A DNA stretch of 64,000 nt from Frigidibacter sp. (GTDB taxonomy: Bacteria; Pseudomonadota; Alphaproteobacteria; Rhodobacterales; Rhodobacteraceae), in assembly GCF_030695035.1 (NCBI RefSeq), contig NZ_JAUYTT010000014.1, forward strand, positions 186,001 to 250,000, given 5' to 3'. Both the position numbers and the translations under genes were made by a program. Shown here in pieces: positions 25,708 through 34,194 of this stretch; within the stretch, counting starts at the first letter, position 1, and every line of letters begins with the position of its first letter. The notes beneath the pieces are model-generated. The model made no database searches and was not told where the DNA came from. It worked only from the letters and a program-made list of their open reading frames with translations.

Positions 25708-26154
25708 TCAATGTCCGCCTAGACGCTCGTCCTGCAGCAGGACCGCATCGAAAATTGCGAACACACGCTGCGCCAGCGGGGTTCCGATGATGCAATCGCG
25801 GCTGAGCACCGTGCCTACGAGCTCACTTTTTGCAACGGGGCGGTCGGCCGCATCGATGACCGAAATGGCCGGTCCCGAATCACCCTCGAAGTAGACCATG
25901 GACACCGCGTATCGGTCCATCTTGCTGGCGCCCTCGCCCTCGCCCTCGCCCCAAGCGCCATAGATCAGGTCGAAGTTGGCGGGGTGGGTCGAAAGCGGTG
26001 CTCCAACCGTCCACTGGAGGAAGTAGCTTGCAATGGCGCCTTCGCCTTCGTGGACGAACCCCCAGATGGTGCGGCTCTGATTGCCGCAACAATCGCAATA
26101 CACGGCGCTTTCACCGGTCGGTTCGACTTTGAGGGACGGAGGAGATGTGGGCAT
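25708..26154 (-). CDS. hypothetical protein with a CxCC motif (148 aa)
   Basis: A 148-residue protein I cannot assign. The N-terminal third has SAVYCDCCGNQSRTIWGFVH, whose CxCC cluster and following histidine could bind a metal. The middle has ASYFLQWTVGAPLSTHPANF and YGAWGEGEGEGASKMDRYAV. The end DCIIGTPLAQRVFAIFDAVL looks helical. It has no signal peptide. The sequence is less GC-rich than its neighbours and codon choice is more relaxed, hinting at recent acquisition. It stands alone, between the 70-residue gene and the PBP1A-type gene. A toxin-immunity or stress role would be speculation. Confidence 0.65.
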   Translation of the reverse strand: MPTSPPSLKVEPTGESAVYCDCCGNQSRTIWGFVHEGEGAIASYFLQWTVGAPLSTHPANFDLIYGAWGEGEGEGASKMDRYAVSMVYFEGDSGPAISVIDAADRPVAKSELVGTVLSRDCIIGTPLAQRVFAIFDAVLLQDERLGGH

Positions 26155-26296
26155 CTTTTGTCCCCATTAGCCGACCATGCAGTCCAGAATACTATGGGCG
26201 CGCCCGCTTGCCTCGCCAAGGGCCCCGGCTAAGGATCCTAGTCGCTGGCGGTGCCGGGCGTATAGCCCCTCCGCACCCTGACACTCTGCCCGCCCC

Positions 26297-28558
26297 TCAG
26301 TTCCGCCCCAGAAGCCCCCCTAGAACCTCCATCAGGATCTGCTCTGCCACATCCGGCTCTCGCTGGCGCTGTGGCTGGGGTTGCTGCTGCGGCATCGGCG
26401 CGGTCTGGGCCTGCCATTCGGCGCCCGGGACAGGCTGCTGGTCGGGGGCGGGGGTTTGGGGGGCCTGGCCGTAGGCCTGCGTCGGCCGGTCCATCGGCAG
26501 TTCATGGATCGGCAGGCCCTCATGCACGCGCACCATCACCTCGCGCCAGATCTCGGCCGGCAGGCCGCCGCCGGTCACGCCCGACAGGGGGGTGTTGTCG
26601 TCATAGCCCATCCAGACGCCGGTCACGTAATCGGCGGTGAAGCCGATGAACCACGCGTCGCGCGCGGCCGAGGTGGTGCCGGTCTTGCCTGCTGCCGGGC
26701 GGTCGCCCAGATTGGCGCGCCCGCCGGTGCCGCGCTCGATCACCTGGCTCATCATGTAGACCAGCTGCCGGGCAGCGGTTTCCGAGATCACCCGCTGGCC
26801 AAAGCCGCCATCCTGGCCCATCAGCGGCACCTCGTCGTCCTTCAGGCGCAGATCCAGGATGCCGTAGGGCTTCACCGCGGTGCCGCCGTTCAGGAAGCCG
26901 GCATAGGCACCGGTCATCTCGATCAGCGTCGATTCCGAGGCGCCGAGCGCCAGCGCCGGCCCGTCGGCAAGGTCATGGGCAAAGCCAAGGTCGGTGGCGA
27001 TCTTGCGCACGAGGTCGCGGCCCACGGCTTCCTGCACGCGCACGGTCGAGGTGTTGACCGACTGCGCCAGTGCGGTCAGCAGGTCGATCTGGCCGCGATA
27101 CTTGCCCTTTTCGTAGTTCTGCGGTGACCAGGGGCCAGAGCCCGGGATGTTGATGGTCAGCGGTTCGTCCATCACGGTCGAGCTTGGCGGGTAGCCCATT
27201 TCCAGCGCGGCGGCATAAACGAAGGGCTTGAAGGTTGATCCGGTCTGCCGCTTGGCCTGCGTCGCGCGGTTGAAGCTGCCGGCAGCGGCGGTGTTGCGCC
27301 CGCCGACCATTGCCCGGACCGCGCCATCGGCCGACATCACCACGATGGCCGCCTGCGCGTTGGAGCCCTCCTTGAGCTTGGTCTCGAAAACGTAGGCCAG
27401 CGCGCCTTCGGCTGCGGATTGCAGGCGCTTGTCGAGCGTGGTGCGGATGATCACGTCCTCGGTCGTGTCGCGGGTCAGGAAATCGGGGCCCGATTCCATG
27501 ATCCAGTCGGCGAAGTAGCCGCCGGCCTGTTGCGCCGCCGCCTCGGACAGGCGGGCGGGGTTGGCGCGGGCATCATCGGCCTCGGCCTTGGTGAGGTAGC
27601 CCTGATCCTCCATCAGCCCGATGATCAGGTTGGCGCGCTCCTGCGAGCGTTGCAGGTTGGCGGTGGGGGCATAGCGCGAGGGCGCCTTCAGAAGGCCCGC
27701 CAGCATCGCCGCCTCGGCCGGGGTGACATTCGCCGCCGACTTGCCGAAATAACGCTGCGCCGCCGCCTCGAAGCCACGGGCACCGGCGCCCAGATAGGCG
27801 CGGTTGAGGTAGATGGTCAGAACGTCGGCCTTGCCGTACTTCGCCTCCATCGCCATCGAGAACGGCACTTCCTTGAGCTTGCGCCAGACCGTGGAGTCGC
27901 GGCAGTCGGCCTCATAGGCGGCTTCCGACTCCCATTGGCTGGCGTCGTACGGCACGCCGAGGCACAGGAGCTTGGCAACCTGCTGGGTGATGGTGGACCC
28001 GCCATTGCCCTCCAGTGCGCCGCGGCCTTCGGACAGGTTGATGCGGACGGCGCTGGCGATGCCGCGGGGGCTGATGCCGAAATGCCGGTAGAAGCGCCTG
28101 TCCTCGGTTGCTATCACCGCGTTGCGCAGGTGCTTCGAGACCGTGTCAGACGTGACTTGCCCGCCGAACGTCTCGCCGCGCCAGGCGAAGACCTGCTCGG
28201 TATTGTCGAGCATGGTGACAGAGCCGCGGGCGCGGGCATCGAGAAGCGTTTCGACGGGGGGGAGTTGGGTGTAGAGATACCAGGTGACGATGCCGAGCCC
28301 GGCCGCCACCAGGGCGGTGACGCGCCAGCCGATTCCCCAGATCACCCGCCAGACCGTTCGGAACAACCCGCCGACCAGCCGCACAACGGGATTCGAGGAC
28401 CGCCGCCGCGCTGACGCCCGGGTCCGTGCCTTTTGCGCCGCCGGTTTGGCAGGCGCCTTGGCTGCAGGCTTCGCAGTCGGCTTCGCGGCCGTGCCCCGCA
28501 CCGCGCCATAACGCCGGTCTGCCACCAATGGTGGCTTCTTCCCGCCCGATCCCGTCAT
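26297..28558 (-). CDS. class A penicillin-binding protein, PBP1A family
   Basis: A 753-residue bifunctional peptidoglycan synthase. The cytoplasmic N-terminus is rich in Ala, Lys and Pro, and one membrane helix follows near residues 78-98. The GT51 glycosyltransferase domain has TEDRRFYRHFGISPRG and GGSTITQQVAKLL. The transpeptidase domain has the serine motif GSTFKPFVY, then SVNTSTVR and KTGTTSAARDAWFIGFT. All three penicillin-binding motifs are intact. The C-terminal tail is Gln/Pro-rich. It polymerises and cross-links glycan strands on the outer face of the inner membrane. It is a single gene, divergent from glnK. Confidence 0.94.
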   Translation of the reverse strand: MTGSGGKKPPLVADRRYGAVRGTAAKPTAKPAAKAPAKPAAQKARTRASARRRSSNPVVRLVGGLFRTVWRVIWGIGWRVTALVAAGLGIVTWYLYTQLPPVETLLDARARGSVTMLDNTEQVFAWRGETFGGQVTSDTVSKHLRNAVIATEDRRFYRHFGISPRGIASAVRINLSEGRGALEGNGGSTITQQVAKLLCLGVPYDASQWESEAAYEADCRDSTVWRKLKEVPFSMAMEAKYGKADVLTIYLNRAYLGAGARGFEAAAQRYFGKSAANVTPAEAAMLAGLLKAPSRYAPTANLQRSQERANLIIGLMEDQGYLTKAEADDARANPARLSEAAAQQAGGYFADWIMESGPDFLTRDTTEDVIIRTTLDKRLQSAAEGALAYVFETKLKEGSNAQAAIVVMSADGAVRAMVGGRNTAAAGSFNRATQAKRQTGSTFKPFVYAAALEMGYPPSSTVMDEPLTINIPGSGPWSPQNYEKGKYRGQIDLLTALAQSVNTSTVRVQEAVGRDLVRKIATDLGFAHDLADGPALALGASESTLIEMTGAYAGFLNGGTAVKPYGILDLRLKDDEVPLMGQDGGFGQRVISETAARQLVYMMSQVIERGTGGRANLGDRPAAGKTGTTSAARDAWFIGFTADYVTGVWMGYDDNTPLSGVTGGGLPAEIWREVMVRVHEGLPIHELPMDRPTQAYGQAPQTPAPDQQPVPGAEWQAQTAPMPQQQPQPQRQREPDVAEQILMEVLGGLLGRN

Positions 28559-28897
28559 CTTGCGCCCACCTGCCCGATACTTCTGCCACGCGCGGGCGAT
28601 TGCCCGGCCTTCACTTTATACGAGTCCGGGCTGGGCCCGACTGTCGTTTCTTTGCCTCGGACAATACAGGCAGCGCGCCCGGTTGTGGAGCGGTTTGGCT
28701 TCACGATTCGGTTTGCGTTCTGCACAAAGTTTCACCGCTTCGCATAAATTGTGCAAATTTTGTGCAAATACGCTTGTGTCGCACCCCGCGCAGGCAGTGC
28801 GATTCCTTGTAACGGCGGCGTGAAAGCGGCCTTCTGCGGCCGTGGGTTGGCCTTGGCGCCTCCCGACGAGGCGCTGCCAAAGGAAGGGATAACGAAC
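28559..28897. promoter_or_regulatory. divergent control region between PBP1A gene and glnK
   Basis: This 339-base gap holds an AT-rich patch at about 28720-28775, quite unlike its surroundings. Within it TGTGCAAAT occurs twice, at 28750 and 28761, exactly 11 bases apart. This is a candidate operator for nitrogen control of glnK-amtB. I found no convincing sigma-54 -24/-12 element and no gene in the gap. Confidence 0.5.
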
Positions 28898-29236
28898 GTG
28901 AAACTCATCATCGCAGCCATCAAGCCGTTCAAGCTCGAGGAGGTGCGCGAAGCGCTCACCGCTATCGGCGTGCGCGGCATGATGGTGACCGAGGTCAAGG
29001 GCTTCGGCTCGCAATCCGGTCACACCGAGATTTACCGCGGCGCCGAATATGCCGTGAACTTTGTGCCGAAGGTCAAGCTGGAGATCGTGGTCAGCGATGC
29101 CCTGGCCGATCAGGTCGTCGACACGATCCAGAAGACCGCCAAGACCGACAAGATCGGCGACGGCAAGATCTTCGTGCTCGACGTGGCACAGGCCGTGCGC
29201 GTCCGCACCGGCGAAATCAACGACGACGCGCTCTGA
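28898..29236 (+). CDS. glnK: P-II family nitrogen regulatory protein GlnK
   Basis: A PII signal protein of exactly 112 residues. The start is GTG, set by AAGGAAGGG upstream and by the family N-terminus MKLIIAAIKPFKLEEVREAL. The T-loop reads GHTEIYRGAEYAVNFVPK, with the uridylylation site Tyr51 and asparagine at position 54. Asn54 is typical of GlnK, where GlnB has aspartate. It senses ATP/ADP and 2-oxoglutarate and, when not uridylylated, blocks AmtB. The gene is followed 27 bases later by amtB, the standard operon. Expression under nitrogen limitation is expected. Confidence 0.96.
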   Translation: MKLIIAAIKPFKLEEVREALTAIGVRGMMVTEVKGFGSQSGHTEIYRGAEYAVNFVPKVKLEIVVSDALADQVVDTIQKTAKTDKIGDGKIFVLDVAQAVRVRTGEINDDAL

Positions 29237-29263
29237 GAGCCAGGGAACAGGGGAAGCAACAAG

Positions 29264-30634
29264 ATGTCGAACTTCAAGAAACTTTCGGGCCTGGCGGCGC
29301 TGCTTGCGCTGAGCGCGGCCCTGCCTGCCTTTGCGCAGGACGCGGCCCCCGCCGCGGAAGCCGCCGTGGAAGCGGTGGCCGAAGTCGCGCCGATCATCGA
29401 AAAGGGCGACGTGGCCTGGATGATCATCTCCTCGGTGCTGGTGCTGTTCATGACGGTGCCCGGCCTGGCGCTGTTCTACGGCGGCCTCGTGCGCACCAAG
29501 AACATGCTGTCGGTGCTGATGCAGTCGGTCGTGGTTGCGGCGCTGATGATGGTGATCTGGGTCATCTACGGCTACTCGTTCGCCTTCGGCGGCGGCACCT
29601 CGCCGTTCTGGGGCGGCACGGCGAAAATGTTCCTCTCCGGCGTCACGCTGGACAGCACCGCCGCCACCTTCTCTGACGGGATCGTGCTGCCGGAATACAT
29701 CTTCATTGCCTTCCAGATGACCTTCGCGGCCATCACCCCGGTTCTGATCATCGGGGCCTTTGCCGAGCGGATCAAATTCTCGGCGGTGCTGCTGTTCTCG
29801 GCACTTTGGGCGACCTTCGTGTACTTCCCGGTCGCGCATATGGTCTGGGATGCTGCGGGCCTGATCTTCAACATGGGCGCCATCGACTTTGCCGGCGGCA
29901 CCGTGGTTCACATCAACGCCGGTATTGCGGCACTGGTCGCGGCGATCGTCGTTGGCCCGCGTCTTGGCCTCGGCAAGGACATGATGGCCCCGCATTCGAT
30001 GACGCTGACCATGGTCGGCGCCGGGATGCTGTGGGTTGGCTGGTTCGGCTTCAACGCCGGCTCCAACCTCGAGGCGACTGCCGGCGCGACGCTGGCCGTG
30101 CTGAACACCTTCCTGGCCACCGCCGCCGCGATCCTGGCCTGGTGCCTGATCGAAGTCATGGCGCGCGGCAAGGCCTCTGGCCTCGGCGCTGCCTCGGGTC
30201 TGGTGGCTGGCCTCGTCGCCATCACCCCGGCTTGTGGCACCACCGGCCCGATGGGCGCGATGGTCCTCGGTTTCGTCGCCTCCGGCGCCTGCTACTTCTT
30301 CGTGGCGGTCGTGAAGAACAAGTTCGGCTATGACGACAGCCTCGACGTGTTCGGCATCCACGGCATCGGCGGCATCGTCGGCGCCATCGGCACCGGCATC
30401 CTGGCGGCGGAATCGCTGGGCGGCACCGGCTTCATCACCGAAGCCGGCACGATGGGCTCGCAGGTCATGGCGCAGATCAAGGGCGTGGTCATCACCATCG
30501 TCTGGAGCGGCGTCGGTTCGCTGGTCCTGCTCTACATCACCAAGATGCTCACCGGCGGCCTGCGGGTCTCGGCGGATGACGAGCGTCGGGGTCTGGACCA
30601 GACCTCGCATGGCGAAAGCGCCTATCACAGCTGA
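29264..30634 (+). CDS. amtB: ammonium transporter AmtB
   Basis: AmtB, 456 residues, a trimeric inner-membrane ammonium channel. A cleavable leader (MSNFKKLSGLAALLALSAAL, cut after AFA) is followed by an Ala/Glu linker and eleven membrane helices. The twin pore histidines are in DFAGGTVVHINAG and VFGIHGIGGIVG, and the Phe gate and signature region AAITPVLIIGAFAER are present. The cytoplasmic tail GLRVSADDERRGLDQTSHGE is the GlnK docking site. Together with glnK it forms the nitrogen-sensing uptake operon, followed by a strong terminator. Confidence 0.97.
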   Translation: MSNFKKLSGLAALLALSAALPAFAQDAAPAAEAAVEAVAEVAPIIEKGDVAWMIISSVLVLFMTVPGLALFYGGLVRTKNMLSVLMQSVVVAALMMVIWVIYGYSFAFGGGTSPFWGGTAKMFLSGVTLDSTAATFSDGIVLPEYIFIAFQMTFAAITPVLIIGAFAERIKFSAVLLFSALWATFVYFPVAHMVWDAAGLIFNMGAIDFAGGTVVHINAGIAALVAAIVVGPRLGLGKDMMAPHSMTLTMVGAGMLWVGWFGFNAGSNLEATAGATLAVLNTFLATAAAILAWCLIEVMARGKASGLGAASGLVAGLVAITPACGTTGPMGAMVLGFVASGACYFFVAVVKNKFGYDDSLDVFGIHGIGGIVGAIGTGILAAESLGGTGFITEAGTMGSQVMAQIKGVVITIVWSGVGSLVLLYITKMLTGGLRVSADDERRGLDQTSHGESAYHS

Positions 30635-30708
30635 TCGCGCGGGCCCGGCCTTGTGCCGGGCCGGCCAGATACTCCCGCGCGGCACCTCCTCCCGCTGCGC
30701 GCTTCCTG

Positions 30709-30736
30709 AAGGCGGGGTTTCGGCCCCGCCTTTTTT
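30709..30736 (+). terminator. rho-independent terminator of glnK-amtB
   Basis: AAGGCGGGG pairs with CCCCGCCTT around a 6-base loop and runs into TTTTTT. It lies about 75 bases after the amtB stop. Confidence 0.85.
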
Positions 30737-30755
30737 CGTGCCGCAGAGGAAAGCA

Positions 30756-30783
30756 AAAGGGCCATCCCGACGGATGGCCCTTT
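30756..30783 (-). terminator. terminator of the aromatic aminotransferase gene
   Basis: A perfect 12-base-pair stem, AAAGGGCCATCC with GGATGGCCCTTT, around a CGAC loop. On the minus strand it is followed by TTGCTTT. It lies 22 bases after the end of the leftward aminotransferase gene. Confidence 0.8.
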
Positions 30784-30805
30784 GCAATTCAGATGAAGGC
30801 AGCTC

Positions 30806-31990
30806 TCAGATCCCGCAGTCCAAAATCGCCTGCGCCAGCACCGGCACCGTCGCCGCATTCAGCCCGGCGATGTTCAGGCGGCTGTCGCCGACCATGTAGA
30901 TGCCATGCTCGGCCCGCAGCCGCTCCACCTGCTCGGGCGTCGCCCCAAGGCGTGAGAACATGCCGCGGTGCTGCGCCAGAAAGCCGAAGCGGTCAGAGCC
31001 GGAGCGGTCCCGCAGCTCGCGCGCCAGATCCTCGCGCAGGCCCAGCATCGCCTGCCGCACCTCTTCCAGCTCTGCTTCCCACTCGGCCCGCAATGCCGGG
31101 TCGCCCAGGATCATCGTCACCAGCCGCGCGCCATGATCGGGCGGGAAGCTGTAGTTCTGGCGGTTGAGGAAGGCGAGCGTGCCTTGCGTCAGGTCGCGCA
31201 CGGCCGTGTCCGGCGCCAGCGCCAGCAGCACGCCGGTGCGCTCGCGGTAGATGCCGAAGTTCTTGCTGCAGGAGGCGGCGATCAGCACTTCGGGCAGCGC
31301 CTCGGCGATCAGCCTTGTGCCGGCGGCATCCGCCTCCAGCCCGTCGCCAAAGCCCTGATAGGCCAGGTCGATCAGCGGGATCGCCCCGGTCCGCTCCAGC
31401 ACTTTCGCGACCTCGGCCCATTCCGGCAGGGTCAAGTTGGCGCCGGTCGGGTTGTGGCAGCAGCCATGCAGCAGCACGACATCACCCGGGGCGACGCGGC
31501 CCAGATCCTCCAGCATCGCGGCAAAGGACACGCCGCGGGTCTCGGCATCGAAATAGCGGTAGGTGGCCTGCTTCATCCCCAGATAGGAGATGATCGAGGG
31601 ATGGTTCGGCCAGGTCGGATCCGACAGCCAGACGGTGGCCTGCGGGTTCGCCAGCCGGATCAGCTCCAGCGCCTGCCGGATCGCGCCGGTGCCGCCGACG
31701 GTGGCCGCCGCCGCCAGCCGCGCGCCCGGATAGTCCGGGCCCAGGATCAGCCCGGCCATCGCCGCGCCAAAGGCCGGATCGCCGGCCAGCGCCACATAGG
31801 TCTTGGTGGTTTCGGCCTGCCACAGCAGCTGCTCGGCCGATTTCACCGCGCGCATCACCGGCGTGAGGCCCGTGGCATCCTTGTAGACGCCGACGCCAAG
31901 GTCGATCTTGCCGGCGCGCTCATCGGCCTTGAACTGGCCCATCAGCGCCAGGATCTTGTCCGCCGCCTGCGGCTTGAGGTTCGAGAGCAT
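30806..31990 (-). CDS. tyrB: aromatic amino acid / aspartate aminotransferase
   Basis: A 394-residue class I PLP aminotransferase of the AspC/TyrB (subgroup I-alpha) type, which interconverts aromatic or dicarboxylic amino acids and 2-oxo acids. The N-terminus MLSNLKPQAADKILALMGQF, the PLP lysine in AASCSKNFGIYRERTG and the substrate arginine in YMVGDSRLNIAGL are as expected. Specificity cannot be read reliably, so tyrB is the more likely of tyrB and aspC. The gene lies 3 bases from sseA upstream, so the two are probably one transcript linking amino acid transamination with mercaptopyruvate metabolism. Confidence 0.88.
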   Translation of the reverse strand: MLSNLKPQAADKILALMGQFKADERAGKIDLGVGVYKDATGLTPVMRAVKSAEQLLWQAETTKTYVALAGDPAFGAAMAGLILGPDYPGARLAAAATVGGTGAIRQALELIRLANPQATVWLSDPTWPNHPSIISYLGMKQATYRYFDAETRGVSFAAMLEDLGRVAPGDVVLLHGCCHNPTGANLTLPEWAEVAKVLERTGAIPLIDLAYQGFGDGLEADAAGTRLIAEALPEVLIAASCSKNFGIYRERTGVLLALAPDTAVRDLTQGTLAFLNRQNYSFPPDHGARLVTMILGDPALRAEWEAELEEVRQAMLGLREDLARELRDRSGSDRFGFLAQHRGMFSRLGATPEQVERLRAEHGIYMVGDSRLNIAGLNAATVPVLAQAILDCGI

Positions 31991-31993
31991 CCG

Positions 31994-32839
31994 CTATCCT
32001 TTCGCCACCCGAAGGTCGCCATACATGCCCCATTCGGCCCAGGAGCCGTCATAGAGCGCATGATCCCGGTGCCCGATCCGCTCCAGTGCCAGATTGAGGA
32101 TCGCCGCCGACACGCCCGACCCGCAGCTGGTGATGGCCGGTTTCTTCAGATCGACCCCCGCCGCCACGAACTCCGCCTTCAGCGCATCGGGGGCCTTCAT
32201 CGTGCCATCGGCGTTCATGAGGCGGGCAAAGGGCAGGTTCTTGGAGTTCGGGATATGCCCCTGCCGCAGCCCGGCGCGCGGTTCGGGCTCATCGCCCCGG
32301 AAGCGGCCTTCGCTGCGGGCGTCGATGATTTCCCAATCGCCCAGCTTCGAGGAAGCGGCGACTTGCGTCACATCCTTCACCAGCTGCGCCTGGCGCTGCA
32401 CGGTCATGTGCCGGTCGCGCACGAAGGGCGGCAGATCCTCGATCATCCGGCCCTCGGCCTTCCATTTCGGCAGCCCGCCATCCAGCACCGCGACATCGGT
32501 CTTGCCCATCAGCCGGAAGGTCCACCACACGCGGGGCGCCGAGAAGATGCCAGCGCCGTCATAGATCACCACCTGATGCCCGTCGCCGATGCCCATCGCG
32601 CGCATCCGGCTCATGAACTTCTCCACCGGCGGGAACATGTGCGGCAGTTCCGAGCGCTGGTCGGAAATCTCGTCGATGTCGAAGAAGCGCGCGCCGGGGA
32701 TATGGCCGGCCCCGAACTCGGCCTTCGCATCGCGCGCCATTGCCGGCAGATACCACGAGGCATCGAGGATGCGCAGATCGGGATTGCGCAGATGCGCGTC
32801 GAGCCAGTCGGTGGATACCAGAGTCTTCGGATCGTCCAT
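31994..32839 (-). CDS. sseA: 3-mercaptopyruvate sulfurtransferase
   Basis: A 281-residue tandem rhodanese protein. The N-domain (residues 1-140) holds HIPGARFFDIDEISD without a catalytic cysteine. The C-domain has the active-site loop TSCGSGVSA, whose CGSGV sequence indicates 3-mercaptopyruvate rather than thiosulfate as donor. It transfers sulfur from mercaptopyruvate, formed by transamination of cysteine, to thiols or cyanide. The aminotransferase gene directly downstream could produce that substrate from cysteine, so the pair may form a small cysteine degradation or sulfide-forming unit. The latter is inference from adjacency. Confidence 0.93.
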   Translation of the reverse strand: MDDPKTLVSTDWLDAHLRNPDLRILDASWYLPAMARDAKAEFGAGHIPGARFFDIDEISDQRSELPHMFPPVEKFMSRMRAMGIGDGHQVVIYDGAGIFSAPRVWWTFRLMGKTDVAVLDGGLPKWKAEGRMIEDLPPFVRDRHMTVQRQAQLVKDVTQVAASSKLGDWEIIDARSEGRFRGDEPEPRAGLRQGHIPNSKNLPFARLMNADGTMKAPDALKAEFVAAGVDLKKPAITSCGSGVSAAILNLALERIGHRDHALYDGSWAEWGMYGDLRVAKG

Positions 32840-32922
32840 GGCTTGCCCTTCCCGTCACTTGGTCCTGAAATCCGTTCCCGTCTATCGCGGGAGGCTTTGC
32901 CGGGCAAGCGGGGAGGGCGGGC

Positions 32923-33552
32923 TCAGCGCCCGGTGCGGGTGGCGATCATGCTTGGCCGCTGCGCCATCGTTTGCCACCATCCGGCCAGCGCCGGCCGCGC
33001 CGCCAGCAGCGCCGCCCCTTCGGGCGAAGAGGCGAAGGCCGCGATCATCGGCGCCAGATGCAGATCGGCCAGCGACAGCGGCCCGCCCGCCAGTTGCAGC
33101 CCTTCGGCGGCAATCGCCTCCAGCGCTTCCAGCACCGGCCCGGCGGTGGCAAGGCCTGCCGCCACTTCGGCCGGGTCAGGCGCGAGGCCCTCATAGGGCC
33201 GGAACACCAGCTGCGCATAGACCTGCCGCACCAGCGGCCAGTAGGCATGGGCATCGGCAATGCCGATCACCTGTGCCATCCGCGCCGCGGCGCGCGGGTC
33301 AGACGGCACCAGAGCCGGGCCGGGAAAGGCCGCATCGACATAGCGCAGGATCGCCGCCGTCTCGTAGAGCGTGAAGCCTTCATGCTCCAGCACCGGCACC
33401 CGGCCAAACGGGTTCAGCGCGAGCAGGTCTGCAGGAGGAGGGTCGGCGAACGGGTCGGTCTCGGCCAGCTCATGCGCCACGCCCTTCTCGATCAGGGCCA
33501 GCCGGGCGATCCTTGTGTAGATGCTGTAGCGATATCCGGCCAGCCGGATCAC
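32923..33552 (-). CDS. glutathione S-transferase family protein
   Basis: A 209-residue glutathione S-transferase-like protein. The N-domain reads IRLAGYRYSIYTRIARLALI, then LNPFGRVPVLEHEGFTLYET with the cis-proline and the glutathione-binding ET pair. The C-domain ends GWWQTMAQRPSMIAT. The catalytic residue may be the Ser or Tyr in RYSIYTR. The substrate is unknown. It is 13 bases downstream of smpB on the same strand, and co-transcription with smpB is possible though not functionally meaningful. It is one of four members of the superfamily in this window. Confidence 0.88.
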   Translation of the reverse strand: MIRLAGYRYSIYTRIARLALIEKGVAHELAETDPFADPPPADLLALNPFGRVPVLEHEGFTLYETAAILRYVDAAFPGPALVPSDPRAAARMAQVIGIADAHAYWPLVRQVYAQLVFRPYEGLAPDPAEVAAGLATAGPVLEALEAIAAEGLQLAGGPLSLADLHLAPMIAAFASSPEGAALLAARPALAGWWQTMAQRPSMIATRTGR

Positions 33553-33565
33553 GGGTGCCGCCGGA

Positions 33566-34042
33566 TCACTGATGCCCCTGCTTCATGATCCGGGATTTCT
33601 GCCGGTCCCAGTCGCGCTTGGCCTCGGTCGCGCGCTTGTCGGCCAGCTTCTTGCCCTTGGCGACGCCGATCTTCAGCTTGGCCATGCCCTTGTCGTTGAA
33701 ATACATGACCAGCGGCACCAGGGTCATCCCTTCGCGCCCCACGGCCTGCCACAGCCGCGACAGCTCCTTGCGGCTGACCAGCAGCTTGCGCCGCCGCCGT
33801 TCCTCATGCCCGAAGACGCCGGCCTGCGAATAGGGCGCGATATAGCTGTTGATCAGCCACAGCTCGCCGCCCTCGACGCTGGCGTAGCTCTCGGCGATGT
33901 TCGACTGGCCCTTGCGCAGCGATTTCACCTCCGACCCAAGCAGCATGATCCCGGCCTCGAGATCGCTCTCGATGGCGTAATCGAACCGCGCGCGGCGGTT
34001 TTCGGCGATGACTTTGGAGTTTGGATCGTGCTGTACGGCCAT
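33566..34042 (-). CDS. smpB: SsrA-binding protein SmpB
   Basis: SmpB, 158 residues, which binds tmRNA (SsrA) and brings it to stalled ribosomes in trans-translation. Typical stretches are [44 protein letters not shown] and the basic C-terminal tail [17 protein letters not shown] that enters the mRNA channel. I start at [10 protein letters not shown], since the longer frame in the ORF track runs into the intergenic repeat. The ssrA gene is not in this window. The dapA-smpB neighbourhood is common in alphaproteobacteria. Confidence 0.96.
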   Translation of the reverse strand: MAVQHDPNSKVIAENRRARFDYAIESDLEAGIMLLGSEVKSLRKGQSNIAESYASVEGGELWLINSYIAPYSQAGVFGHEERRRRKLLVSRKELSRLWQAVGREGMTLVPLVMYFNDKGMAKLKIGVAKGKKLADKRATEAKRDWDRQKSRIMKQGHQ

Positions 34043-34094
34043 GATCGGCCCGAGATAGGGGGTGACAGCTTCCCTGTCCAGTGCCCCTCCCCAT

Positions 34095-34194
34095 TCGTTC
34101 TGGTCCAAATATCCGCAGAGGGGTGCCGGGGAGGGGCGCGCCCCTCCCCGGCCGGGGGGTGCGGGGGGCTGGCCCCCCGCGTCCCCGCCCGCCG
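34095..34194. repeat. hairpin-rich intergenic repeat element, copy 2
   Basis: Between dapA and smpB, CCAAATATCC is followed by a perfect 28-base palindrome (34125-34152, GCCGGGGAGGGGCG and its complement) and by GCGGGGGGC-TG-GCCCCCCGC (34161-34180). The AAATATCC arm and the G6CTGGC6 hairpin also occur in the element at about 9.0 kb. It probably terminates dapA transcription as well. No gene is seen here. Confidence 0.6.

Noticed and set aside
28616-30787. 723-residue ORF antisense to amtB and glnK
   Set aside because: Its composition is dominated by His, Asp, Arg and Gly, and it covers two firm genes on the opposite strand.
30968-33196. 742-residue ORF antisense to tyrB and sseA
   Set aside because: No recognisable domain. 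It lies opposite two well-supported genes with normal start sites.
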